Positions 6,730-14,367 of a DNA stretch of 64,000 nucleotides are shown here, piece by piece; the stretch's first letter is position 1, and each line of letters starts with the position of its first letter. The position numbers and the translations under genes are program-made. Below the pieces are notes generated by a model. That model had not been told where the DNA came from. It saw only the letters and a list, made by a program, of their open reading frames with translations, and did no database searches. The DNA is from Mucilaginibacter segetis (GTDB lineage Bacteria; Bacteroidota; Bacteroidia; Sphingobacteriales; Sphingobacteriaceae), in NCBI RefSeq assembly GCF_016522075.1, contig NZ_JAEHFW010000001.1, positions 248,001 through 312,000 on the forward strand. Direction: 5' to 3'.

Positions 6730-8204
6730 TTAGCCGTAACCATCTCCGCTACTATTTTTGCCGATAGTAAACACAGCGGAATACCACCACCCGGATGCAC
6801 GCTGCCCCCGCAAAAGTATAGCCCCTTAATTTTTGATGAAGCATTGGCATGTCTTAAAAATGCCGCGAACTGACTGTTAGAGCTGGTGCCGTAAATAGAG
6901 CCCTTGTAGGATGATGTTTTGAATTCGATACTACGCGGGTCAAGCACAGCCTCGGTTGTTATCAACGACCCAACATTCACCCCTAATACTTTTGATAACT
7001 TACTAATCACATTTTGCCTCGCCGCCGCTATCTGGCTGTCCCAATCCTGACCGCTATCCGCCGGTACGTTGATCATCACAAACCAGTTCTCACATCCTTC
7101 GGGTGCATCCGTAGTATTCAGTTTCGAACTGATATTGACATATACTGTAGGATCATGATAAATGGTTTGCTTTTTCCAGATATGATCAAACTCCAATAAA
7201 TAATTATCGCTGAAAAATATATTATGCAGATCAAGCTCAGGGAATGGCTTTTTTATGCCCCAGTAAAATATCAGTGCCGAACTGCTGCGTTCCTGGTTAA
7301 GCGTTTTTTGAGGGTGCAGTTTAATATGCCCGCTTAATAGCTTTTTATAGGTAAACCAAACATCCATATTAGAGATCACTATATCGCTCCAAATAACTTT
7401 ATCTTTTACCTTAATACCTTTTACAATTCCTTGTTGTAGTATCACCTCATCTACCTTTGTATGGTAGTAGAATTTTACATCCAGTTCTTCCGCCAGTTTT
7501 TCTAATGCAAGGGTGATGCTGTACATGCCACCATCGGGGAAATAAGCGCCGAAATGGTGCTCCAGATGCGGAATAACATTGAGGGTGGCCGGGGCCTGAT
7601 ATGGGTTCGATCCGTTATAGGTAGCATAACGGTCAAAAAACTGTACCACACGACTATCCTTAAAAAACGAACTATTGGCCTTATGCATAGTGCGCATGGC
7701 ATCTATCCGCGGCAGTTTAAAAACAGAGCGTAAGGTATCCCACCGTAAATAAGTTTGCAGCCGGTGGAGCGAGCGTTCTAAAAAAACATGATTAGTAATG
7801 GTGTAAATATCGCGGCTGTGGGCTAAAAACTTAATGACCGATGAAGCAGTGTCGGTAGTTTTCGCTGCAATTTCAGCAGCGAATTTTTGCGTATCAGCAT
7901 AGGCGGATATTTGGGTGCCATCAGCATAAAAATAACGGCAAAGCACATCCAATTTTTGGTAATTAAAATAAGTTCGCGGATCTTTCCCCGCCAGTTTAAA
8001 CAGTTCGTCCACGTATTGCGGCATGGTAAAAAGGCTTGGGCCGGTATCAAAGCGGTAGCCATTTACAATAATTTCCGAAAGTTTACCACCCGGATAATCG
8101 TTCGTTTCAAACACTTCAACATTATAGCCTTTAACCGCTAATCTGATGGCGCTTGCTATACCGGCTATACCGGCACCAATTATAACCGCTTTTTTTGGAT
8201 GCAT
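6726..8204 (-). CDS. crtD: carotenoid 3,4-desaturase, CrtD/CrtI family
   Basis: A 492-residue FAD-dependent carotenoid desaturase. The dinucleotide-binding fold is at the N terminus (VIIGAGIAG at 7-15, acidic Glu33), followed by the YPGGKL loop, and the C terminus has the family signature FCGGSVHPGGGIP. RYATYNGSNPYQAPA and HNIFFS in the body resemble 1-hydroxycarotenoid 3,4-desaturases (CrtD) more than phytoene desaturase CrtI. An upstream in-frame ATG would add eight residues before the fold; ATG at 8204 is preferred. It converges on hemH with a 4-nt overlap. With CruF this would give the 3',4'-didehydro-1'-hydroxy end group. CrtI activity is the main alternative. Confidence 0.82.
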   Translation of the reverse strand: MHPKKAVIIGAGIAGIASAIRLAVKGYNVEVFETNDYPGGKLSEIIVNGYRFDTGPSLFTMPQYVDELFKLAGKDPRTYFNYQKLDVLCRYFYADGTQISAYADTQKFAAEIAAKTTDTASSVIKFLAHSRDIYTITNHVFLERSLHRLQTYLRWDTLRSVFKLPRIDAMRTMHKANSSFFKDSRVVQFFDRYATYNGSNPYQAPATLNVIPHLEHHFGAYFPDGGMYSITLALEKLAEELDVKFYYHTKVDEVILQQGIVKGIKVKDKVIWSDIVISNMDVWFTYKKLLSGHIKLHPQKTLNQERSSSALIFYWGIKKPFPELDLHNIFFSDNYLLEFDHIWKKQTIYHDPTVYVNISSKLNTTDAPEGCENWFVMINVPADSGQDWDSQIAAARQNVISKLSKVLGVNVGSLITTEAVLDPRSIEFKTSSYKGSIYGTSSNSQFAAFLRHANASSKIKGLYFCGGSVHPGGGIPLCLLSAKIVAEMVTAN

Positions 8205-8226
8205 GCCGTAAATATAATGCTTAAAC

Positions 8227-8262
8227 AAAAAAGCGGAACCATAAATAATGATTCCGCTTTTT
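8227..8262 (-). terminator. rho-independent terminator after the DJ-1/PfpI gene
   Basis: Arms AAAAAGCGGAA (8228-8238) and TTCCGCTTTTT (8252-8262) form an 11-bp stem with a 13-nt loop. On the minus strand it ends in a T run and lies 28 nt after the DJ-1 stop. It also overlaps the upstream region of crtD. Confidence 0.7.
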
Positions 8263-8289
8263 AATTACTCACTAATATGATATAGGTTA

Positions 8290-8844
8290 TTAAACCGCTT
8301 CATGTACGCCTTCGCCTATTTCTTCAATAGTTTTACGGTTAAATGCGTCCAGGTCATCTGGCTTGCGGCTGGTAACTAAACCATTATCAACCACTACTTC
8401 CTGGTCAACCCAGTTAGCACCGGCGTTCTTAAGGTCGGTTTGTAATGATGGATATGAAGTTAGCGTACGGCCTTTTATCATACCTGTTTCTATCAGCATC
8501 TGCGGGCCATGGCATATTGCCGCCACCGGTTTTCCTTCGTCCAAAAATGCAGATACAAAAGCTACTGCATCTTTATTCTGCCTTAATTTATCAGGATTAA
8601 GCACGCCACCGGGTAATACCAGCGCATCATAATCATCCGGACTAACCGCGTCCAGTTGTTTATCTACTTCTACCTCAATACCCCAATCGGTTTTATTCCA
8701 TGCTTTTATCTTTCCTGTTTTTGGTGATATGATATGCACGGTTGCGCCCGCCGCTGTTAATGCTTCTTTAGGGCTTGTTAATTCTACTTGCTCAAATCCT
8801 TCTTCTGTAAGTATTGCTACTTTACGATTACTTAAACTTGCCAT
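8290..8844 (-). CDS. DJ-1/PfpI family, type 1 glutamine amidotransferase-like protein
   Basis: A 184-residue DJ-1/PfpI superfamily protein. The nucleophile elbow is AICHGPQ with Cys111 followed by His112, and Glu18 in GFEQVE is the conserved acidic partner. The VLPGG segment at 76-80 is typical. The family includes stress proteins (YhbO, PfpI) with proposed deglycase, chaperone or peptidase activity, so the exact reaction is uncertain. No signal peptide. It is a single-gene unit with its own terminator. The LysR gene starts its 3' end 108 nt upstream on the same strand. Confidence 0.85.
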   Translation of the reverse strand: MASLSNRKVAILTEEGFEQVELTSPKEALTAAGATVHIISPKTGKIKAWNKTDWGIEVEVDKQLDAVSPDDYDALVLPGGVLNPDKLRQNKDAVAFVSAFLDEGKPVAAICHGPQMLIETGMIKGRTLTSYPSLQTDLKNAGANWVDQEVVVDNGLVTSRKPDDLDAFNRKTIEEIGEGVHEAV

Positions 8845-8952
8845 AATGATATTTTTTTAATTTTAAATTATTAATTTTAACTATACTAATACTACAGCTC
8901 AGTTTAACTATGGTTTTACGAAATTTTAGAAAAAGCGGCAAGCTTTTAAAAA

Positions 8953-9858
8953 TCAGCTTTTTGTGCCGTTGTGTAATTGGGCGTAACTGATAAAATCGGC
9001 CGGGAGACCATAATCTTCAGTTCCTTTACGGCGGATAAAATAAAAATCACGGGTTATCTTTAAACCCTCAACGGGTACTTCCACCAGGTCACCTTCTGCC
9101 AGTTCCCGGATGATGGACGGACGGGGCATAAAGCCGAGACAATGATCGGCCAGTAAGAAGTTTTTAAGCGCCTCTGTTCCTCCTAAACGAATTTTTATAG
9201 AAAGGTCTACAGCTTTTATATTTAAGGCAGATAACGACTTTAACAACGCGTTAAGTGTACCCGAGCCACGTTCGCGCAGGGCAAGCGGCGTTTTAATAAA
9301 CTGCTTTAAACTAAGCGAGCGTCCGGCCAGCGGGCTTTTTGCAGAGCAAACGGGTATCACCTCGTCGCTCATAAATGGCGTATAGGTAACAGTGGTCAGT
9401 TTACTGTCGGCCTCAATAATGCCCAGGTCAACCTCGTGGTTAAGCAATGCATTAAGTATATATTCTGAATTACGGTTCAGCAAACCTACACCCACACTGG
9501 CATATTCGCGCTGAAAGCCCGACAAAATGGAAGGCAAAATGTAAAGTGCAATAGTAGTGCTGGCCCCTAAACGCAAATGACCTGCAGCATTAGTTGCATT
9601 ACTTAATACCGATAGGTCGTACTCTATCTTTCTTTCTATCTCTGTAGCCTGCAGCAGGTATTCATTTAGCTTAATGCCCGCAGCGGTTAACAGGATACTA
9701 TTCCCCTTTCTTTCAAAAAGAGGCACTTTGTACTGATCTTCCATAGCCTTTATGTGTTTGCTGATGGCGGGCTGTGTTACAAACAGCACTTGCGCAGCCT
9801 TGCTGAAGCTAAGGTTGGCGGCAACTTCCATAAAAACTCGGTGGGAGAAGGAGATCAT
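8953..9858 (-). CDS. LysR family transcriptional regulator
   Basis: This 301-residue protein has an N-terminal winged helix-turn-helix (about residues 1-60, with SFSKAAQVLFVTQPAISKHI as the recognition region) and a C-terminal periplasmic-binding-like effector domain starting near LRLGAST. This is the standard LysR length and order. The effector and target genes cannot be told from sequence. The start ATG shares its A with the last base of the upstream hicA-like stop (TAATG), so the regulator is translationally coupled to the toxin gene. That pairing is unusual. The DJ-1 gene downstream may be a target by proximity only. Confidence 0.9.
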   Translation of the reverse strand: MISFSHRVFMEVAANLSFSKAAQVLFVTQPAISKHIKAMEDQYKVPLFERKGNSILLTAAGIKLNEYLLQATEIERKIEYDLSVLSNATNAAGHLRLGASTTIALYILPSILSGFQREYASVGVGLLNRNSEYILNALLNHEVDLGIIEADSKLTTVTYTPFMSDEVIPVCSAKSPLAGRSLSLKQFIKTPLALRERGSGTLNALLKSLSALNIKAVDLSIKIRLGGTEALKNFLLADHCLGFMPRPSIIRELAEGDLVEVPVEGLKITRDFYFIRRKGTEDYGLPADFISYAQLHNGTKS

Positions 9859-10097
9859 TATAATTTGTTAATCAGTTGCTCTTTACTAATTCCTAAATTA
9901 GCTGATGCATCATTCAATATAGAAACAAGTGTACCTAATTTTAAAGGGTTGTGATTAGGGACGGTTAAATGATGCTCGCCTTTTTCAGAAATTAATGTTA
10001 AACGGATGTGGCTTCCTTTTTGCCTGCTGATAACATAACCATAACTCGTTAATTCTTTAATTAACGCTGAAGCTGATACGTCTCTTGGAATTTTCAT
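9858..10097 (-). CDS. hicA: HicA-like toxin (type II toxin-antitoxin, mRNA interferase fold)
   Basis: A 79-residue HicA/YcfA protein with the small double-stranded RNA-binding fold. It opens MKIPRDVSASALIKEL and carries the catalytic GSH motif (Gly28-Ser29-His30) followed by a conserved PNH segment. HicA toxins cleave mRNA and are neutralised by HicB. Here the HicB-like gene lies upstream, 142 nt away, whereas the classic order is hicA then hicB nearly overlapping. A -7 box at 10201-10208 suggests an independent promoter. The stop overlaps the LysR start by one base. Family call is confident; toxicity in this host is not shown. Confidence 0.82.
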   Translation of the reverse strand: MKIPRDVSASALIKELTSYGYVISRQKGSHIRLTLISEKGEHHLTVPNHNPLKLGTLVSILNDASANLGISKEQLINKL

Positions 10098-10200
10098 AAC
10101 TATTATTAGAAGTGTTCAAACCGATTTTGTGAAATTATTTTACGATTTAAACCTTTTCATAGCCCCGTTATGAATTGAGGTTCATTATTGATATTAAAAA

Positions 10201-10208
10201 CAAATATA
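10201..10208 (-). promoter_or_regulatory. -7 promoter box upstream of hicA
   Basis: On the minus strand this reads TATATTTG, a full TAnnTTTG match, 103 nt upstream of the hicA start and inside the hicB-hicA gap. No convincing -33 box is seen. It suggests hicA and lysR can be transcribed separately from hicB. Confidence 0.4.
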
Positions 10209-10239
10209 CATTTTTTGTTAAAATATTATAATGTATAGG

Positions 10240-10446
10240 TTAAACTGTCATTATCTCTTCTTTTACCAAATGCAGGCGGATGATTTTTGGAGATTTTCCA
10301 TCGTCAAAATGGCACTGAACGGCTTCCCGAATATTGTTGCGCAATTCATCCATATTTTCTCCCTCAGTAAATATTGATTCGCCAATAGCTTTGGCGGTGT
10401 ATCCCCCCTCTAATGATTCTTCAACCAAGAAAAATAATTCATTCAT
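10240..10446 (-). CDS. hicB: HicB-like antitoxin, short form
   Basis: A 68-residue protein starting at ATG 10446 (a TTG six bases upstream is also in frame). The core, FFLVEESLEGGYTAKAIG then a predicted helix with a DELRNNIREAV pattern, is the partial RNase H fold of HicB antitoxins. It ends soon after, so the C-terminal DNA-binding domain found in many HicB proteins is absent. It precedes hicA on the same strand with a 142-nt gap. Some databases label this family as a 2-oxoisovalerate dehydrogenase subunit, which is a propagated error. Role as antitoxin is inferred from the fold and neighbour. Confidence 0.75.
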   Translation of the reverse strand: MNELFFLVEESLEGGYTAKAIGESIFTEGENMDELRNNIREAVQCHFDDGKSPKIIRLHLVKEEIMTV

Positions 10447-10449
10447 ACT

Positions 10450-10478
10450 CAAATTTAAGAAATATATTTCACAACAAA
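10450..10478 (-). promoter_or_regulatory. promoter for hicB, leaderless arrangement
   Basis: On the minus strand TTTG (10478-10475) and TAAATTTG (10457-10450) are 17 nt apart, within the Bacteroidota spacing range. The -7 box ends only 3 nt before ATG 10446, so the mRNA would begin at or next to the start codon. Confidence 0.55.
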
Positions 10479-10526
10479 GCCCCGCATATTTATAACAGGG
10501 CCATGTTGATTTTTTTTGGATTTTAA

Positions 10527-11534
10527 TTACGCCTCTACTGTTTGCCCTATTAAATGGTTAGCCATCAAATATTCGGCAATTTGTACAGCATTGGTTGCCG
10601 CGCCTTTGCGCAGATTGTCCGATACTATCCAGCAGTTAAGGGTTTTTTCCTGGCTCTCATCCCGACGGATGCGGCCTACAAAAACCTCATCTTTTTCGTG
10701 TGCATCAAGCGGCATAGGGTATTTCAGGTTAGCCACATCATCAACTACTACTATACCCGGTGCTTTGCTTAAAAGCTCAGTTACTTCGGCGATATCAAAA
10801 TCGTTCTCAAATTCAATGTTTACCGCTTCGGAGTGCCCGCCGATAACAGGGATGCGTACTGCGGTTGCGGTAACACGTATGCTATCATCACCCATTATTT
10901 TCCGGGTCTCTTTTATCATTTTCATTTCCTCTTTGGTGTAGCCGTTGTCGGTAAATACATCAATATGAGGTAATACATTCAGGTCAATAGTGTACGGATA
11001 AGCCTTAGGCCCGTCAATACCTTTACGTTCGTTAAATAACTGATCAACAGCTTTTACACCCGTACCCGTAACCGATTGATAGGTAGAAACTACCACACGT
11101 TTAATTTTATATTTATCATGCAGGGGTTTAAGGGCTACCACCATTTGTATAGTAGAGCAGTTAGGATTGGCAATAATTTTATCCTCAGCGGTAATTACAT
11201 GGGCGTTTACTTCAGGTACTACCAGTTTTTTGGTAGGATCCATACGCCATGCCGATGAATTATCAACCACGGTAGTCCCAACTTCGGCAAACATAGGTGC
11301 CTGCTCCAGCGAAGCGCTGCCACCGGCAGAGAAAAGCGCCAGATCCGGTTTTTGTTTAATCGCATCCTCAACAGAAACTACCTTATATTGCTTACCCTTA
11401 AAAGTGATCTCTTTACCAACACTTTTAGCGGAAGCTACGGGAATTAATTCTGTAACGGGGAAGTTGCGTTCTGCAAGAACCTGCAACATTTTAGTGCCTA
11501 CCAGTCCTGTGGCACCTACTACTGCGACTTTCAT
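10527..11534 (-). CDS. asd: aspartate-semialdehyde dehydrogenase
   Basis: A 335-residue Asd that makes aspartate semialdehyde from aspartyl phosphate with NADPH, on the path to lysine/diaminopimelate, threonine and methionine. The nucleotide-binding GATGLVG is at residues 7-13, the catalytic cysteine is Cys126 in NPNCSTIQ, and the acid/base histidine is His234 in IGGHSEAV, after Arg227. Length and order are typical. It is monocistronic with about 155 nt of upstream sequence that includes a small hairpin in the leader. No sign of transfer or damage. Confidence 0.95.
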   Translation of the reverse strand: MKVAVVGATGLVGTKMLQVLAERNFPVTELIPVASAKSVGKEITFKGKQYKVVSVEDAIKQKPDLALFSAGGSASLEQAPMFAEVGTTVVDNSSAWRMDPTKKLVVPEVNAHVITAEDKIIANPNCSTIQMVVALKPLHDKYKIKRVVVSTYQSVTGTGVKAVDQLFNERKGIDGPKAYPYTIDLNVLPHIDVFTDNGYTKEEMKMIKETRKIMGDDSIRVTATAVRIPVIGGHSEAVNIEFENDFDIAEVTELLSKAPGIVVVDDVANLKYPMPLDAHEKDEVFVGRIRRDESQEKTLNCWIVSDNLRKGAATNAVQIAEYLMANHLIGQTVEA

Positions 11535-11563
11535 TATCTTTTAATTTGTTTTTGGGGTAATAA

Positions 11564-11624
11564 GCTCTTTAATAAAGAGCATGTTCTGATTTTGTTATGT
11601 TGTTTTATTAAGCTGCAAAGATGC
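11564..11624 (-). promoter_or_regulatory. asd promoter candidate and leader hairpin
   Basis: On the minus strand CATCTTTG (11624-11617), one base off TAnnTTTG, has a TTG about 21 nt upstream of it. Downstream, GCTCTTT (11564-11570) and AAAGAGC (11574-11580) form a 7-bp hairpin with a 3-nt loop, 30 nt before the start codon. This could be a leader regulatory element or a chance stem. Confidence 0.35.
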
Positions 11625-11690
11625 GATTTTTTTTAATTGTCTACCAATTTAGTATATAAACTTTGTTTTATCAGCGCGGTGATTTAAGAT

Positions 11691-12122
11691 TTAATTCTCA
11701 TTGGTAGCCTCAACCCCGTAGCGCATTGCCGCTGAAAGCACATCCATGTTTATATCTTTAAGCCTTTTGAATTTAATGCAATATCCGGTAACGGTTGCCT
11801 TGCCAAGTTCTTCGCCATAGGTTTGAGCCAGGTATGCCTTATCCTCTATACCAAGGATATATACAGAAATACCGCTGGTGTTTGCACTCATGCCAATCTG
11901 ATAAAACTCCCTCGTTTTTCCATCCGCATACTTTATATGGTAAGAACCATATCCTATATCCGGATTGGAAACAATTTTGTTTTCTGTGTTTTTACCATCA
12001 AGGAACCATAATTTACTGTCAGCAAATACATGGAGTATAAGCCTGTGCAATTGTTGCATGTCGCTGCGCTTTGATTCAGGTTGATCGTTAATATACTTTC
12101 CAATTTGCTCCTGTATATTCAT
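11691..12122 (-). CDS. DUF1801 domain-containing protein
   Basis: A 143-residue cytoplasmic protein of the DUF1801 family, which belongs to the YdhG/YjbR/CyaY-like fold. The characteristic parts are an N-terminal helix with RSDMQQLHRLI, the WFLDGKN stretch, and the later YGSYHIKYADGKTREFY strand region. The biochemical role of this family is not established. It stands alone between asd and a divergently placed tdh, and the 5' side has about 206 nt shared with the tdh promoter region. Confidence 0.75.
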   Translation of the reverse strand: MNIQEQIGKYINDQPESKRSDMQQLHRLILHVFADSKLWFLDGKNTENKIVSNPDIGYGSYHIKYADGKTREFYQIGMSANTSGISVYILGIEDKAYLAQTYGEELGKATVTGYCIKFKRLKDINMDVLSAAMRYGVEATNEN

Positions 12123-12301
12123 GTTGAATTTGAGGTTGTTTGTTTGGTGTAACTCAAATTACGCTTTATATTTAATCACACCCTAATACAATCTGTAGGC
12201 TATCTACATAATTGCTCTTTACTTTTTAGTTCCGTTATTGATATACCTGTACAAATGCGGCACTTGTTTTTTCAAAGTTTAACGTATTTCGCTCAAATTT
12301 T

Positions 12302-12309
12302 TACCTTTG
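12302..12309 (+). promoter_or_regulatory. -7 promoter box for tdh
   Basis: TACCTTTG fits TAnnTTTG exactly and ends 19 nt before ATG 12329. A matching -33 box at the usual distance is not clear. Confidence 0.5.
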
Positions 12310-12328
12310 TAGCCAAAGCTGAAACTGC

Positions 12329-13279
12329 ATGAGCGAAAAGATTTTAGTGATAGGCGCCAACGGGCAAATAGGAACCGAATTGGTGAATACTTTGAGAAAT
12401 ATACACGGCGCCGAAAATGTTATAGCATCCGATATTAATAGTCCTACCTACGCCATCAGGAACAGCGGGCCTTTTGAGTTTGCCAACGTTTTGGATAAAG
12501 ATAATTTGCATCATTTATTTGACAAGCACCGCCCCACGCAGGTTTATTTGCTGGCGGCCATATTATCCGCCGTAGGCGAACAAAAACCAAAGGTTGCCTG
12601 GGATCTGAACATGACCGGACTGATACATATACTTGATTTCGCGGTGGAATTTAAAACAGCCAAAGTATTTTGGCCAAGTTCCATAGCGGTTTTCGGGCCG
12701 CATTCGCCAAAATTTAATACTCCGCAATATTGCGTTATGGACCCTAACACCGTTTACGGTTTTAGTAAACTGGCCGGGGAGCGCTGGTGCGAGTATTATT
12801 ATGCTAAACATGGTTTAGATGTACGCAGCATACGCTACCCGGGTTTAATAGGCTGGCGCGCGTCACCGGGTGGTGGTACTACCGACTACGCCGTTCATAT
12901 TTTTCATGAGGCTATTAAAAATGGTAAATACGAAAGTTTTTTAACGGCTGATACTGCCCTGCCTATGATGTATATGGATGATGCCATAAGGGCAACTATA
13001 TCATTAATGGACGCCCCGGCCAAAAACCTGAGCATACGCTCCAGTTATAATTTAGCGGGAATAAGTTTTACCCCTGCTCAGCTGGCCGATGAAATAAAAA
13101 AACACTTACCTGAATTTGAAATAAGCTATAGCGGCAATGATCCGCGGCAACCAATAGCAGATAGCTGGCCAAAGTCAATAGATGACAGCCAGGCACAGCA
13201 TGACTGGGGCTGGCAACTGGAATTTGATTTGCCGAAGATGACATTTGATATGCTGGATAACTTAAAGAAGACAATTTAA
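12329..13279 (+). CDS. tdh: L-threonine 3-dehydrogenase, short-chain dehydrogenase type
   Basis: This 316-residue NAD-dependent epimerase/dehydratase-family protein matches the SDR-type threonine dehydrogenase. Rossmann motif GANGQIG at residues 9-15, catalytic Tyr143 and Lys147 in YGFSK, and the diagnostic RYPGLIGWRASPGGGTTDYA and LPMMYMDDAIRA stretches. The enzyme oxidises threonine to 2-amino-3-oxobutyrate, normally then cleaved by Kbl (not in this window). It differs from the zinc-dependent Tdh of E. coli. It has its own promoter and is followed by yebC. Confidence 0.88.
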   Translation: MSEKILVIGANGQIGTELVNTLRNIHGAENVIASDINSPTYAIRNSGPFEFANVLDKDNLHHLFDKHRPTQVYLLAAILSAVGEQKPKVAWDLNMTGLIHILDFAVEFKTAKVFWPSSIAVFGPHSPKFNTPQYCVMDPNTVYGFSKLAGERWCEYYYAKHGLDVRSIRYPGLIGWRASPGGGTTDYAVHIFHEAIKNGKYESFLTADTALPMMYMDDAIRATISLMDAPAKNLSIRSSYNLAGISFTPAQLADEIKKHLPEFEISYSGNDPRQPIADSWPKSIDDSQAQHDWGWQLEFDLPKMTFDMLDNLKKTI

Positions 13280-13308
13280 CTGATGCCTGCCCCTAAAGGG
13301 AATATGGT

Positions 13309-13316
13309 TATATTTG
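13309..13316 (+). promoter_or_regulatory. -7 promoter box for yebC
   Basis: TATATTTG, an exact TAnnTTTG match, ends 53 nt before the yebC ATG. No clear -33 partner was found. Confidence 0.4.
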
Positions 13317-13369
13317 ACAATTAAACAAAAACCCGCCTTTTAATATTAAGGTTAAGGGAAATTATAAAT

Positions 13370-14095
13370 ATGGGAAGAGCATTCGAATTCCGTAAAGAAA
13401 GAAAATTTAAGCGCTGGGCTAAAATGGCCGTTCAGTTTACCCGCCTGGGTAAAGAAATTGTAATGGCGGTAAAAGCCGGCGGCCCCGATGTGAGTGCAAA
13501 CTCGCGCCTGCGTACCGCTGTGCAAAATGCCAAGGCCGTAAATATGCCTAAGGACAGGGTTGAAGCTGCCATAAAACGCGCAACCAGCCGCGATGAAAAA
13601 GATTATGAAGAAATAGTTTATGAAGGTTACGCGCCGCACGGCGTGGCGATATTGGTAGAAACTGCTACCGACAACACCAACAGAACAGTTGCCAACGTGC
13701 GCAGCTATTTCACTAAATATGGCGGCTCATTAGGTAAAACCGGGTCGCTTGATTTTATTTTTAGCCGTAAATCTGTTTTTACATTTGATCCGGGCGACCG
13801 TGACCTGGAAGAACTGGAATTTGACCTGATAGATGCCGGACTGGAAGACCTGTTTGTGGAGGCTGATGAAGAAGGAAACGATGTGGCGGTTTTACATACC
13901 GCCTATGAAGATTTTGGCAAGATGCAGAAAACACTGGAGGAAATGGGAATTGAAACCAAGTCGGCCAAGTTGGAGCGTGTAGCACAATCATTTACCGATG
14001 TGGATGAAGAACAGGCGGCTGAGGTACTAAAAATTGTTGACCGCTTAGAAGAGGACGACGACGTACAAGCGGTTTACCATAACATGGCGGAATAA
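13370..14095 (+). CDS. YebC/PmpR family protein (transcription/translation factor)
   Basis: A 241-residue YebC family protein. It starts MGRAFEFRKERKFKRW, has the conserved KAGGPDVSANSRLR region near residue 36, NMPKDRVEAAIKRA, and the EGYAPHGVA strand. The three-domain order and length are usual. Members have been described as transcriptional regulators and more recently as ribosome-associated factors that ease translation through proline stretches. It leads a plus-strand row of small genes of unknown function. Confidence 0.92.
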   Translation: MGRAFEFRKERKFKRWAKMAVQFTRLGKEIVMAVKAGGPDVSANSRLRTAVQNAKAVNMPKDRVEAAIKRATSRDEKDYEEIVYEGYAPHGVAILVETATDNTNRTVANVRSYFTKYGGSLGKTGSLDFIFSRKSVFTFDPGDRDLEELEFDLIDAGLEDLFVEADEEGNDVAVLHTAYEDFGKMQKTLEEMGIETKSAKLERVAQSFTDVDEEQAAEVLKIVDRLEEDDDVQAVYHNMAE

Positions 14096-14131
14096 ATACG
14101 TTTTTGAATTTTAACTTTTTTAATTAGCAAC

Positions 14132-14350
14132 ATGCCATTATTTTCAACACGTAAAGGGGAGAAAAAAGTTAAGGTAACTTTTGCCAATGGTTTGCTTTTT
14201 GTTGAAAGGGAAAATGGTAAACAACAGGCTTTTCCGTTGGAGTGGTTCCCCCAATTAATGAATGCCACAGATGAAGAGCGAGGGGATTGGTCGCAAACGG
14301 ACAAGGGTATTCATTTTAACGCTTTGGATGTAGATATTCCTATACAATAA
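14132..14350 (+). CDS. DUF2442 domain-containing protein
   Basis: A 72-residue protein of DUF2442. The pattern is a strand with FANGLLFVERENG, then PLEWFPQLMNAT, a DEERGDW helix, and GIHFNALDVDI at the end. Related proteins are often encoded beside small DUF4160 proteins and have been proposed as toxin-antitoxin parts; no such partner is seen here. It is 36 nt after yebC and 17 nt before the next gene, so it is probably in the same transcript. Confidence 0.8.
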   Translation: MPLFSTRKGEKKVKVTFANGLLFVERENGKQQAFPLEWFPQLMNATDEERGDWSQTDKGIHFNALDVDIPIQ

Positions 14351-14367
14351 GGAATTTATTGATCACA

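Noticed and set aside
10516..11544. Plus-strand open frames opposite asd
   Set aside because: They are antisense shadows of a well-conserved gene and have Ser/Arg-rich composition with no domain.
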